NCBI RefSeq assembly: GCF_014649775.1
Contig: NZ_BMTR01000008.1
Span: forward strand, 1 to 64,000
From: Streptomyces longisporoflavus
Lineage (GTDB): Bacteria > Actinomycetota > Actinomycetes > Streptomycetales > Streptomycetaceae
Length of the DNA stretch: 64,000 nt
Direction: 5' to 3'
A program made the position numbers and the translations under genes. Under the pieces are notes generated by a model. That model was not told the DNA's origin. It did no database searches and saw only the letters and a program-made list of their open reading frames with translations. Below are positions 36,371 through 45,381 of this stretch, piece by piece; positions within the stretch are counted from its first letter, which is position 1, and each line of letters starts with the position of its first letter.

Positions 36371-37543
36371 ATGGCGGAGCGCCGGACCCGGCCCGTACCG
36401 GGCGAGAAGAGGCACGGCTGGCGGCGCGGCGCCACCGCCAAGACCGCTTCGGCATCGGGAAACGGAGCCTCGGGGAAACCCGGAGCCGCGCCCGCGGACC
36501 CCTCCCCCGCACCGGTGGACGCCGCGAGCATCGTGGAGGCCGCGCTCTACCGTGACGGAATCCGCGTCGCGACGCCCTCCTCCCTCGCCGACACCTTCCG
36601 GGAACTGCGCGAGCAGCAGGACGGCATGGCATGGATCGGTCTCGCGCGCCCCACCGAGGCCGAACTCCACTCCCTGGCCGCCGAGTTCGACCTGCACGAA
36701 CTCGCCGTCGAGGACGCGATGGAGGCCCACCAGCGACCGAAGCTCGAACGCTACGGCGAGACCCTGTTCGTCGTCCTGCGCGCGGCCCGCTATCTGGACG
36801 CCCCGGAGGAGGTCGACTTCGGCGAGCTGCACGTGTTCGTGGGCCCCGACTTCGTCATCACGGTGCGGCACGACGCCGCCCCGGACCTGACCGCCGTACG
36901 GCGCCGCATGGAGGAGAGCCCGGAACTCCTCAAGCTCGGCCCGGAGGCGGTCCTTTACGCGATCCTGGACGCGGTGGTCGACGGTTACGCTCCGGTCGTC
37001 GCCGGCGTCCAGAACGACATCGACGAGATCGAGACCGAGGTCTTCCGGGGCGACCCCGCCGTCTCCCGCCGCATCTACGAACTCTCCCGCGAAATGGTGG
37101 AGTTCCAGCGCGCCACCCGCCCCCTGGTGGCCATGCTGCACTCCCTGATGGCGGGCTTCGCGAAGTACCGCACCGACGAGGAACTCCAGCGCTACCTACG
37201 GGACGTCGCCGACCACGTCACGCACACCAGCGAACGCGTGGACGGCTTCCGCCAGGCCCTCACGGACATCCTCACGGTCAACTCGACACTGGTCACACAG
37301 CAGCAGAACGCGGAGATGCGGGCGTTGGCCGAGGCGGGCTTCGAGCAGAACGAGGAGATCAAGAAGATCTCCTCCTGGGCCGCCATCCTCTTCGCCCCCA
37401 CCCTCGTCGGCACGATCTACGGCATGAACTTCGACGAAATGCCGGAACTGCACTGGGCCTTCGGCTACCCCTTCGCGATCGGCCTGATGGCAGTGGTCTG
37501 CGTGAGTCTGTACTTCATCTTCAAGCGGCGGGACTGGCTGTAA
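36371..37543 (+). CDS. corA: CorA-family divalent cation transporter
   Basis: A 390-residue CorA-type magnesium/cobalt channel. The cytoplasmic domain (about 50-320) shows the AVEDAMEAHQRPKLERYGETLFVVLRAARY segment; two C-terminal transmembrane helices (ISSWAAILFAPTLVGTIY and FGYPFAIGLMAVVCVSLYFIF) flank the signature YGMNFDEMPEL. The N-terminal 50 residues are basic and low complexity. ATG 36371 follows GGAGG at good distance. No M-box or other riboswitch is recognisable upstream. The open frame extends far upstream across the AlkZ-like gene, but that is a shadow. Confidence 0.93.
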   Translation: MAERRTRPVPGEKRHGWRRGATAKTASASGNGASGKPGAAPADPSPAPVDAASIVEAALYRDGIRVATPSSLADTFRELREQQDGMAWIGLARPTEAELHSLAAEFDLHELAVEDAMEAHQRPKLERYGETLFVVLRAARYLDAPEEVDFGELHVFVGPDFVITVRHDAAPDLTAVRRRMEESPELLKLGPEAVLYAILDAVVDGYAPVVAGVQNDIDEIETEVFRGDPAVSRRIYELSREMVEFQRATRPLVAMLHSLMAGFAKYRTDEELQRYLRDVADHVTHTSERVDGFRQALTDILTVNSTLVTQQQNAEMRALAEAGFEQNEEIKKISSWAAILFAPTLVGTIYGMNFDEMPELHWAFGYPFAIGLMAVVCVSLYFIFKRRDWL

Positions 37544-37576
37544 GAGCCCCGGGACCTGATGAGCTGACAGCGGTCG

Positions 37577-38647
37577 TCACCGGGGTGACTTGTCCGTCTC
37601 CCGCACCGGCCTGTCGTGGCGCAGGTCGTCGAAGAGGCGGGCCGACCGCTCGGGGTCCCACTTCAGTACGTTGCCCTTGGAGGTCGGGACACCGAAGCCG
37701 GACACCGGCACGTTGATGCGCTTGCCCTTTCCGCCCGAGACGCTCTGCACGGCGCGGAACATCTTGCTGAGGTCGGGCAGGCTCATGTCCTCGTCGACGA
37801 TCAGGGTGTCAAGGCCCGCCCGCACGGCCGGGCCCATCTGCGTCGGGTCGAGGAGGGTGTCGGGGCGGGCCGCCTGGTGGGCGAGGGTCGACAGCAGTTT
37901 CTGCTGGTTCCTCGACCGGCCCAGGTCGCCCTCCCGCTCCTGGTGCCGCTGGCGGACGAAGGCCAGCGCCTGCTTGCCGTTCAGGGTCTGGCAGCCCTTG
38001 CGCAGGTCCGCGCCCGACTTCTCGTCCTTGATGTCCCGGTCCAGGCACATCCGTACGCCGCCGATGGCGTCGACGATGTTCACGAACCCCGCGAAGCCGA
38101 TCTCCGCGTAGTGGTCGATGCGCAGCCCGGTGTTCTTCTCGACGGTGTGCACGAGGAGTTCGGGGCCGCCGTAGGAGAAGGCGGCGTTCAGTTTGTCGCC
38201 CTCGGGCCGCTTCGTCTTGCCCGTCGTCGTGTCGAGGCGGCCGGGCAGCGTGACCCAGGAGTCGCGCGGCAGGCTGACCAGGCTGGCTCCGTTGGCACCC
38301 GTGTGCAGCAGCATCATCGAGTCGGTGCGCCGCCCGCCGCCCCCGCCGGCGCGCAGGTCCTGCACCGCGTCCTCGGACAGACCGTCACGGCTGTCCGAGC
38401 CCACGATGAGGTAGTTGGTGCCTTCGCCGGCCGGCGGGCGGTCTCCGTACGCCCCGAGGTCGACGTCACGGTCGAGCCGGGTCTCCGCCCAGCCGTACGT
38501 GCCGCCCGCCGCGAGGACCACGACGCCGAGCAGGACGAGCACCGCCCGCCGCAGCCGCCGGTGCTTCTTCGGCTTCCGGGCATGGGCGCGCCGGGGTCCG
38601 TAACGGGAGCTGGGGCGTTCGGCGAACCGCTCGAGGGGGTCTGTCAT
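37577..38647 (-). CDS. LytR-CpsA-Psr (LCP) family cell wall ligase
   Basis: A 356-residue membrane-anchored LCP protein. One N-terminal transmembrane helix (RRAVLVLLGVVVLAAGGTY, about 33-51) is followed by the extracellular LCP domain with YLIVGSDSRDG, TDSMMLLH, SLPRDSWVTLPG and DHYAEIGFAGFVNIVDAIGGV; the arginines of PRDSW and GRSRNQQKLL fit the polyprenyl-phosphate binding site. The family attaches secondary polymers to peptidoglycan. ATG 38647 follows AAGGGAG and overlaps the stop of the glycosyltransferase gene upstream (ATGA). This suggests the LCP protein handles the glycan made by its neighbour. Confidence 0.88.
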   Translation of the reverse strand: MTDPLERFAERPSSRYGPRRAHARKPKKHRRLRRAVLVLLGVVVLAAGGTYGWAETRLDRDVDLGAYGDRPPAGEGTNYLIVGSDSRDGLSEDAVQDLRAGGGGGRRTDSMMLLHTGANGASLVSLPRDSWVTLPGRLDTTTGKTKRPEGDKLNAAFSYGGPELLVHTVEKNTGLRIDHYAEIGFAGFVNIVDAIGGVRMCLDRDIKDEKSGADLRKGCQTLNGKQALAFVRQRHQEREGDLGRSRNQQKLLSTLAHQAARPDTLLDPTQMGPAVRAGLDTLIVDEDMSLPDLSKMFRAVQSVSGGKGKRINVPVSGFGVPTSKGNVLKWDPERSARLFDDLRHDRPVRETDKSPR

Positions 38648-40740
38648 GGACGGCTCCCTTGCAGGCTCCGCCGCTCCTCTTCGGGCGGCGCTTCGAGGAG
38701 ATACGGATCGGCGGTTCCCGTGCGCTGCATGCTGTGCCATTTCAGACGGGTGCCGAGCAGCGCCGTGATCACGGAGTGGATGACCACGAGGTACATCAAC
38801 TGCCGGTAGACGAACTGCTGGAGAGGCAGCACCCACAGCACGCGCAGCCGTTCGCGGTCGAGCCGCAACGCGTACGCGGCGGTGATCAGCTGGACCGAGA
38901 GGAAACCGAGCCAGACGAGCGCGGCCTCCACGGGATCGCGGAACAGGAGCCCGAACAGGGCGAACATGTCCACGACCGGAGCGCACAGCGGGAGGATGAT
39001 CTGGAACAGCGTGACGTAGAGCAGCACGCGACGGCCGAAGCGTCCGGCGGGCCCGACTTCCACCGCCGCGCGGCGGTGCTTCCACATCGACTGGAGGGTT
39101 CCGTAACACCAGCGGTAGCGCTGTCGCCACAACTGCCGGATGGTGACGGGCACTTCGGTCCAGGCGACCGCCGACTCCTCGTAGACGACGCGCCAGCCGG
39201 CCCGCCAGAGGGCCATCGTGAGGTCGGTGTCCTCGGCCAGGGTCTCGTCACTGACACCCCCGACACCCATCAGGGCATCCCTGCGGAAGGCGCCGATCGC
39301 CCCCGGCACCGTCGGCATGCACTCCAGGACCTCGAACATCCGCCGGTCGAGGTTGAAGCCGAGTACGTACTCCAGGTGCTGCCATTTGCCGAGCAGCCGG
39401 CGCCGGTTGCCGACCTTGGTGTTGCCGCTCACCGCGCCGACCGCCGGGTGGGCGAGCGGCTGGACGAGGCGGGCGAGGGCCTCGGGTTCGAAGATGGTGT
39501 CCGCGTCGACCATCACGATGATGTCGTGGCGGGCGTACGCGAGACCGGTGTTGAGGGCACTGGGTTTGCCGCCGTTGGGCTGCCGGATCACCGTCACCCG
39601 GGGGTCGTCGATGTCCTCGGCGATGTCGGCGGTGGCGTCGGTCGAGCCGTCGTCGATCACGATGATCTGGAAGTGCGGGTGGGTGGAGGCGAGCAGTGAG
39701 TACACGGTGGAGGCGATGCCCGCCTCCTCGTTGTACGCGGGGACGAGGACCGTCACCGGGTCCCGCACCTCGCGCAGCCGTGGCGCGCCGGGCCGGTACC
39801 GGCGCAGCCTGCGCACGTGGAGCCGGGCGAACAGCATGAACAGAAGCATCCGCAGGACGCCGAGCACGCCCGCGAGCGTCAGGGTCCACACCATCACGGT
39901 GAGGAAGGCGCGCCCGAGCTTCTGCGTCCAGATCAGCCCCTCGCCCTTGACCTCCCGGGTGAGGGGCGCCTTGTCGACGAAGGAGGCGCTGCCGAGGCCG
40001 CCGCTGACGGTGGTGAACCATGTCACCCCGCGGTCCTTCAGGAGGTCTTCGGCCTCGCGGTAGCCGAGGTCGGTCTGGCTGTGCTGCGACACGAGGCCGC
40101 GCCGGGGCTTGCGGTCCTTGTGGTCCGAGGCGACCACCAGGTAGCCCTGTGCCGCCGCGCTCCGCGCGGCCGTCCACTCGGGGCCGCAGAGCGTGTCCGC
40201 GGCCGTGGTGTGGGGCAGCCGCAGCAGCGTGGTGCTGACCCCGGCCGCGCCCGCGAAGGCGGTCTGCGTCAGGGAGAGTTCGAGGCGTGCGCGCAGCGGC
40301 GAGGCGACGCCCAGGTCGCCTCCGCTGTAGGTGTACGAGCCGATCTCGTGGCCCTCGCGCACGATGCGCCGCATCAGATCCGGATGCCGGGCGGCGTCCT
40401 TCCCGTAGACGAAGAAGGTCGCCCGTGCGTGGTGTCTGCGCAGCAGGTCGAGCAGGCGCGGCGTCCATACCGGGTCGGGCCCGCCGTCGAAGGTGAGCGC
40501 GACGGTCCGCGGCGGCATGGCCGCGGTGGCGACACCCTGCGGACCGAATCGCAGGATCGGCTTTCCGTCGTCCGCCTCGCGCGGGATCGGCCTTGTGCAC
40601 GGCGGTTTGGTGCGTGCGGCGTCGACCTGGTGGGTCGTCCAGCCCTCGAAGACGAGGGTGGCGGCGACCACCAGGAGGACCAGCAGGAGGACGAGCCAGT
40701 GTCCGCGCGGCGGGCGGTGGACAGCGGCCTGCCGGCTCAC
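38644..40740 (-). CDS. MatB-like fusion: polysaccharide deacetylase-like domain and family 2 glycosyltransferase
   Basis: A 698-residue membrane protein. An N-terminal transmembrane helix (HWLVLLLVLLVVAATLVFEG) precedes a NodB-type domain (about 80-260), a second membrane helix, then a processive GT2 domain with VLVPAYNEE, VIDDGSTD, MVDADTIFE, LAEDTDLTMALWRAG and QRYRWCYG, and four further membrane segments. The deacetylase has lost its usual metal site: TFDDG is TFDGG and the H-T-Y-S-H motif is S-Y-T-Y-S-G, so it is probably inactive, while the glycosyltransferase motifs are complete. The architecture is that of the Streptomyces MatB synthase (PNAG-like glycan, mycelial aggregation). GTG start overlaps the stop of the small upstream gene (GTGA). 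Confidence 0.88.
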   Translation of the reverse strand: MSRQAAVHRPPRGHWLVLLLVLLVVAATLVFEGWTTHQVDAARTKPPCTRPIPREADDGKPILRFGPQGVATAAMPPRTVALTFDGGPDPVWTPRLLDLLRRHHARATFFVYGKDAARHPDLMRRIVREGHEIGSYTYSGGDLGVASPLRARLELSLTQTAFAGAAGVSTTLLRLPHTTAADTLCGPEWTAARSAAAQGYLVVASDHKDRKPRRGLVSQHSQTDLGYREAEDLLKDRGVTWFTTVSGGLGSASFVDKAPLTREVKGEGLIWTQKLGRAFLTVMVWTLTLAGVLGVLRMLLFMLFARLHVRRLRRYRPGAPRLREVRDPVTVLVPAYNEEAGIASTVYSLLASTHPHFQIIVIDDGSTDATADIAEDIDDPRVTVIRQPNGGKPSALNTGLAYARHDIIVMVDADTIFEPEALARLVQPLAHPAVGAVSGNTKVGNRRRLLGKWQHLEYVLGFNLDRRMFEVLECMPTVPGAIGAFRRDALMGVGGVSDETLAEDTDLTMALWRAGWRVVYEESAVAWTEVPVTIRQLWRQRYRWCYGTLQSMWKHRRAAVEVGPAGRFGRRVLLYVTLFQIILPLCAPVVDMFALFGLLFRDPVEAALVWLGFLSVQLITAAYALRLDRERLRVLWVLPLQQFVYRQLMYLVVIHSVITALLGTRLKWHSMQRTGTADPYLLEAPPEEERRSLQGSRP

Positions 40741-41270
40741 TGCCCCCGGCCTCCGGCCGGCGGGGCGGTTCTGCCCGCGGGCGGGCGGCGGCGGTCGTGG
40801 CGGTCCGCGCGGACCCCGCCCCGCGATGGGGCCCCGGCCTGCGATCCTCCGGCGTCGGCCCTTGCCGGTGTGCCGGAGCCGCGCTGCGACGCGCCGGTGT
40901 CCGGGCCGGCGGGCGCCGGTGCGTTCGTACTCGGCGGCTGTGTGCCGACGGGCTCCAGGAGGCCGCTGATCAGCGTGCCGACGAACAGCAGATACCCGAG
41001 GCAGGCGCCGCCCACGACCAGGGCCATGCCTTGCAGCGTCCGCTTGCGCAGGCCCGACTGGTCGATGAACACGGGGACTTGTGGCGCGGCGGGCCGGGGC
41101 CGGCGCCGCACGGGGCCCGCTTGTGGTGCAGGCTCAGGCGCAGGCACCTGTCCTGGCGGGCCCGGCGGGCCCGGCATGCGGAGGTGTGCGGGCGACAATC
41201 GCCCGTCGTGCGGTGTGCTGGCTATGTGGGGGGTGCCCTGCACTGGTGCTCCTGGTCTGTGGCCGCGCAC
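40737..41270 (-). CDS. Small single-pass membrane protein, unknown function
   Basis: A protein of up to 177 residues, unrecognised. A Pro-rich basic N-terminal half (PGPPGPPGQVPAPEPAPQAG) leads to one transmembrane helix (TLQGMALVVGGACLGYLLFVGTLISGLL, about 80-107) and a Ser/Pro/Gly/Arg-rich tail. Its stop overlaps the GTG of the glycosyltransferase, so the two are translated together, and it occupies the place of a MatA-type partner. The start is uncertain: GTG 41270 gives the full frame and ATG 41177 a shorter one; neither has a good ribosome binding site. Confidence 0.55.
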   Translation of the reverse strand: MRGHRPGAPVQGTPHIASTPHDGRLSPAHLRMPGPPGPPGQVPAPEPAPQAGPVRRRPRPAAPQVPVFIDQSGLRKRTLQGMALVVGGACLGYLLFVGTLISGLLEPVGTQPPSTNAPAPAGPDTGASQRGSGTPARADAGGSQAGAPSRGGVRADRHDRRRPPAGRTAPPAGGRGQ

Positions 41271-41710
41271 GCGCGACTCTTTATGTGTGGGGGACGGGCC
41301 CGGAGGCCCGCTGTACTGCCTGGTGTCGCCCGTGAGGCGTCAGGAGCCGCACCCGCGAAGCCCGGCGCGCACGGGTGGGCTCCCGTACGCGCGCATGCCC
41401 TGCGCCCTCTCCGGGTGGGGCCGGAGAAGCCGCGTGCGCATGTGCCCCGCCAGGGGCCGGGAGGCCGGAGTGCAGCCGTCAGCCGTCACGCAGCCCCCGA
41501 CCCTACTCGGGCGGACCGGGTCGGGCACCCCCGAACGGACGGTGGCGACGGTCACTCGGGGATGCGGCAACACACCGTTAACCGGTCAGTAACGCGGCCT
41601 GCTCACCGCTGGGCGGACAGTCGGAGGCGGGCCGCACCGGCCGTTCACCTCGCGGCCCGCTGTCCGACGCCGTATCTGCCGGGAAGGCTTTACGGCAAGA
41701 TCACATAGTG
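41271..41710. other. Gene-free stretch before the phytase gene
   Basis: About 440 bp between the divergent small membrane protein and phytase genes. No credible gene. GTTCACC (41643-41649), the core of a PHO-box half-site, occurs once but without a second copy at 11-bp spacing. Confidence 0.55.
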
Positions 41711-41741
41711 CTGTCTGTCATTAAATGCCCATGACAGACAG
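41711..41741 (+). promoter_or_regulatory. Perfect 11-bp inverted repeat next to the phytase start
   Basis: CTGTCTGTCAT (41711-41721) and its exact complement (41731-41741) flank a nine-base spacer. The repeat ends 11 bp before the phytase ATG and overlaps the only AGGA that could act as ribosome binding site. It is either a repressor operator or an RNA hairpin that hides the site. Confidence 0.65.
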
Positions 41742-41752
41742 GATGCCCTTTC

Positions 41753-43096
41753 ATGGCCAAGTCCCGTACAGAACAGCCCCGCAGGAACCAGCCCGGCAGA
41801 CGCCGGCCCTCTTACGGCCGGCTCGCTCTCGTCACGGCCGTCGCGGCCCTCGCCGCGACCGTGCCGCTGAACTCCGGCGCCTTCGCCGCCTCGGCCCTGC
41901 CCGCGGTCGAGCCGCGCGCCGAGACCCCCGCCCTGCACGACGACGAAGCGGGCGGCGACGCGGACGCCGACGACCCGGCGATCTGGCGCAACCCCGCCGA
42001 CCCCGACCGCAGCCTCGTCGTCGCGACCGCCAAGCAGGGCGGGCTTCGCGTCTACGACCTCGACGCGCGCGAGGTGCAATCCGTGCCGGCGCCCGCCGCG
42101 CCGGGCCCGGACGACGCCCCCGGCCGCTTCAACAACGTCGCCCTGGTGCACGGTCTGCGCCTTTCGTCGGGCCGCGCGGACCTGGCGGTGACCAGCGACC
42201 GCGGCAGCGACCGGCTGCGCGTCTACCGCATCGACCGCGACCGCGCGGGCGGCCCGCTCACCGATGTCACCGACCCCGCCGCGGCGCCCGTCTTCTCGTC
42301 CTCGCAGGAGGAGATCAACGAGCAGCGCACCGCATACGGCCTCGCGACCTGGACCGATCCCTCGACGGGCCGGTCCTACGCCCTGGTCAGCCAGCGGGAG
42401 CGGACCCGTCTCGCGCTTCTCGAACTGACCCCGAAGAGCGACGGCAAGGTCGGCTACCGCAAGGTCCGCACGCTCGACCTGCCTGCCGACTTCCGCATGC
42501 CGGACGGGAGTTCGTGGTCGCCGTGCGGCGAGCCGGGTGAGCTGCCGCAGGTCGAGGGCATGGTGGTGGATCCGGCCAACGGCACGCTGTACGCGGGCCA
42601 GGAGGACGTCGGCATCTGGCGCCTGCGCGCCGACCTCACCGGCAAGCCGCAACTCCTGGACAAGGTGCGCGAGTACGGAGTCCCGGGGACGTACGACCCC
42701 TCGACCGAGGAGTGCGTGGCGGGCACCGACCCCGGCTACGGCGGCAAGCGCCTCACGGCCGACGTGGAGGGCCTCACGCTCCTGCACCAGGACGACGGCG
42801 ACGGATATCTGCTGGCCTCAAGCCAGGGTGACAACACCTTCGCCGCCTATGACCGCGAGCTGTCCGACCGCAACGAGTACGAGGGCGGCTTCCGCGTCAC
42901 CGCCGCCTCCTCGGCGCTCGACGGCTCCGAGGAGTGCGACGGCGCGGCGGTCCTGGGCGAGCCGCTCGGCGCCAGGTACCCGCACGGGCTGCTCGTCGTG
43001 CAGGACGGTCACGACGCACCCGGTGATCCCGAAAGGCCCTCCACGAACTTCAAGTTCGTGGCCCTGGGGGACGTGCTCGACGCGGTCGACGACTGA
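41753..43096 (+). CDS. Secreted beta-propeller phytase
   Basis: A 447-residue protein with a basic N-region (RRNQPGRRRPSYGR) and a hydrophobic core ending ALAATVPLNSGAFAAS, a Sec- or Tat-type signal peptide with cleavage near residue 46. The mature part shows beta-propeller phytase hallmarks: DADDPAIWRNPADPDRSLVVATAKQGGLRVYDL, FNNVALVHGLRL, YGLATWTDPSTGRSYALVSQR, LPQVEGMVVDPANGTLYAGQEDVGIWR and ADVEGLTLL. The acidic residues coordinate calcium in this family. It would release phosphate from inositol phosphates outside the cell. It stands alone with a strong terminator after it. Confidence 0.9.
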   Translation: MAKSRTEQPRRNQPGRRRPSYGRLALVTAVAALAATVPLNSGAFAASALPAVEPRAETPALHDDEAGGDADADDPAIWRNPADPDRSLVVATAKQGGLRVYDLDAREVQSVPAPAAPGPDDAPGRFNNVALVHGLRLSSGRADLAVTSDRGSDRLRVYRIDRDRAGGPLTDVTDPAAAPVFSSSQEEINEQRTAYGLATWTDPSTGRSYALVSQRERTRLALLELTPKSDGKVGYRKVRTLDLPADFRMPDGSSWSPCGEPGELPQVEGMVVDPANGTLYAGQEDVGIWRLRADLTGKPQLLDKVREYGVPGTYDPSTEECVAGTDPGYGGKRLTADVEGLTLLHQDDGDGYLLASSQGDNTFAAYDRELSDRNEYEGGFRVTAASSALDGSEECDGAAVLGEPLGARYPHGLLVVQDGHDAPGDPERPSTNFKFVALGDVLDAVDD

Positions 43097-43125
43097 GACC
43101 GCGACGCACACCCCGGTGAGCGAGG

Positions 43126-43158
43126 ACGGCGGCCCTGCGGGGCCGCCGTTCTTTTTTT
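43126..43158 (+). terminator. Strong intrinsic terminator after phytase
   Basis: A 10-bp perfect GC-rich stem (43126-43135 with 43140-43149, four-base loop TGCG) is followed by CTTTTTTT. A seven-T tract is rare in this GC-rich DNA. Confidence 0.9.
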
Positions 43159-43845
43159 GTTTCGATGGGGACAATTCCTTCTTCAAGTTGAATTGGCTAT
43201 GAATACACGCGGTTTCAGACCATGGCCTGAATTCCGCCCGCCCGGAACAAGACGCTCCCCCTGCCGGAACGTCGGCGTGTTCGTCCGGCACATGACAATG
43301 ACACACGTCACTCGCTCTTGACTCGTTCTTTTCCGCGCACTCCTCTTGCATCCCCTGGCACGGACGGGAACCGGCATGCCAGCCCCTTGTCCGAAAAGCG
43401 AGTCCGCCGCACGGCGCGTGGGACGCGTGTGAAAACAGAAGTGGCCAACCGCGGTTGCCGCCCCATCAGGAACGCCTCGACTTTTTCGGACATACCACGG
43501 GAGGGGTCGCCCATTGGAACCATTTGGCTCTACGGTTCTTCACGTGGGGGGAGCCACGAGGGGCACGAGGGGGGATACGCCGATCGTGTCGGTGCGCCGC
43601 GTATACCGGGGGGTACACGCAAGCACGTGACGACGGCGGCCTTTCTTTCGAGTAGGCCCCGTGCGGCAACGACCGAACCACTGCCGCCGGGGCAGATGAC
43701 GCTGTCCGGTCCGACCAGCCGGACGCATCCTCGGTAATGAAGTCCTTCTGCCCACCGCCATGCTCAAAAATCAGGACTTTGCGCAGGTTGTGTCCGCCCA
43801 CACATTCACGTCGGGCAACACAGGGACTTCAAGAAGGAGACCCCC
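43159..43845. other. Gene-free, less GC-rich leader region of the PixA/CotH locus
   Basis: About 690 bp without a credible gene on either strand; short frames here lack ribosome binding sites and normal codon use. The DNA is visibly richer in A and T than its neighbours, especially 43150-43520 and 43735-43845, and probably carries the promoter(s) of the following operon. TTGACT near 43317 is a possible -35 box. Confidence 0.5.
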
Positions 43846-45372
43846 GTGACGGAATCTCAACCTAACGACCCCGCTTCCGCAGGGAGTGGGCTGCTGCTCG
43901 AAGCGTTTGACCCGCAGTTGTTCCGGGAAACTTCCGAAACCGCCCTTGCGAAGCTGGAGAAACACCTTTCCGATCTCTCCATCAGGGGGCTCGAACTGAC
44001 CGATCCCTCGACGTTGTCACAGGCGGCGAAAGCCTTGATGACGACGGAGCGGGAGCGGGTGGCGGCGTTCGACGAGGAAAAGCTGGCCGGAATCATCGAC
44101 CTGTACATCAGGACCGGGATCCAGGTGCACTCGCCCGGATACATGGGCCGTCAGTTCTCGGGCGTCGTGCCGCTCGCCGGCGTCATCGACTTCGTCAGCT
44201 CGGTGGTCAACCAGCCGGCCTCGTTCTACGAGGCGGCGCAGCTGCCGAACGCGGTGGAACGGATCATGGCCGATGAGCTCAACAAGTTCATCGGCTGGGA
44301 TCCGGCCCGGTTCACCATGGTGACCACGTCGGGCGGGTCCCTGGCCAACCTCACCGCGCTTCTCGCGGCCCGCAACCAGAAGCTGCCCGGGTACTGGTCG
44401 GAAGGCGGTTCCTCGTTGCGGGGCCAGCCGCGTCCCGCCATCGCGGTGGGTGCCGACGTGCACTACAGCGTCGCGCGGGCGGCCGGTGTGATGGGGATCG
44501 GCGAGGCCCAGCTCGTCCGGCTGCCGCTGAACAGCCGCGGGCAGATCTGCGTGGCGGACGCACGGCCCGCCCTGGACGCGGCCGAGCGGCAGAACCTGAA
44601 GGTGTTCTGCCTCGTCGCGTCGGCCGGCAGCACGTCGGTGGGCGCCTTCGATCCCCTCGACGAGCTCGCGCCGCTGGCCAGGGAGAGGGATCTCTGGCTG
44701 CACGTCGACGGCGCCCACGGAGCGAGTCTCCTGGTGTCGGACACCCTGCGCGAGAAACTGCGGGGAATCGACCAGGCGGATTCCCTGACATGGGACGCGC
44801 ACAAGATGATGTTCGTGCCCGCGCCCTGCACGATGCTCTTCTACCGCGACAAGGAAGCAAGCCGCACCGCGTTCCGGCAGAAGGCCAGTTATGTGTTCGA
44901 CGAGGAGCCGGACATATACACCGCGTTCGACAGCGGCGGCAAGAACTTCGAGTGCACGAAACGCCCGATGATCATGACCCTGTGGTCTCTCTGGGCCATG
45001 TACGGGCCCGCCCTGTTCGCGGAGAAGATCGAGTACCTCTGTCAATTGACGGAGGAGGCCCACGGCATCATAAGGGCGGAGCCCGACTTCGAGGCGATTC
45101 ACCGTCCGGAAGCGAACATCCTGTGCTTCCGCTATCACCCGGCCGGGATCAGGAAAGAGGAAGTCCACCGTCTCCAGATCGCCATACGCAACAGCGTGAA
45201 GCTGCGGGGAAACTTCTTCATATCCAAAGTGAACGTCGACGGAGTGGCCGCACTGCGTGTGGTCATGATGAATCATCAGGTCACTGCCGAGCATTTCCGG
45301 ATGCTGATTTCCGAAATCAGAAGGACAGGCCAGGAACTGCTCAGCGAAGAAGCGGGAGCAGAAACAGCTTAG
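43846..45372 (+). CDS. PLP-dependent amino acid decarboxylase (group II type)
   Basis: A 508-residue fold-type I decarboxylase resembling diaminobutyrate, glutamate and aromatic amino acid decarboxylases. Pyridoxal phosphate contacts: TTSGGSLANLTALLAARN, the stacking histidine in VGADVHYSVARAAGVMG, the aspartate in WLHVDGAHGASLL and the Schiff-base lysine in TWDAHKMMFVPAPC. Substrate cannot be fixed from sequence; the closest general look is L-2,4-diaminobutyrate/glutamate-type. GTG follows AAGGAG. It begins a run of eight co-oriented, closely spaced genes and would supply an amine to whatever the locus makes. The coding sequence is less GC-biased at both ends than neighbouring genes. Confidence 0.88.
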   Translation: MTESQPNDPASAGSGLLLEAFDPQLFRETSETALAKLEKHLSDLSIRGLELTDPSTLSQAAKALMTTERERVAAFDEEKLAGIIDLYIRTGIQVHSPGYMGRQFSGVVPLAGVIDFVSSVVNQPASFYEAAQLPNAVERIMADELNKFIGWDPARFTMVTTSGGSLANLTALLAARNQKLPGYWSEGGSSLRGQPRPAIAVGADVHYSVARAAGVMGIGEAQLVRLPLNSRGQICVADARPALDAAERQNLKVFCLVASAGSTSVGAFDPLDELAPLARERDLWLHVDGAHGASLLVSDTLREKLRGIDQADSLTWDAHKMMFVPAPCTMLFYRDKEASRTAFRQKASYVFDEEPDIYTAFDSGGKNFECTKRPMIMTLWSLWAMYGPALFAEKIEYLCQLTEEAHGIIRAEPDFEAIHRPEANILCFRYHPAGIRKEEVHRLQIAIRNSVKLRGNFFISKVNVDGVAALRVVMMNHQVTAEHFRMLISEIRRTGQELLSEEAGAETA

Positions 45373-45381
45373 AGGGGACGG

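Noticed and set aside
34820..37141. Long frames spanning the AlkZ-like and CorA genes on opposite strands
   Set aside because: Only the segments with family motifs and proper starts are coding; the rest has shadow codon use.
41577..41649. PHO-box-like GTTCACC, GCTCACC and GTTAACC heptamers before the phytase gene
   Set aside because: They are not spaced at 11 bp as direct repeats, so a PhoP box cannot be supported.
43318..43801. Open frames of 66-139 codons in the leader region of the PixA/CotH locus
   Set aside because: No ribosome binding sites, no recognisable sequence and overlap among frames; treated as non-coding.
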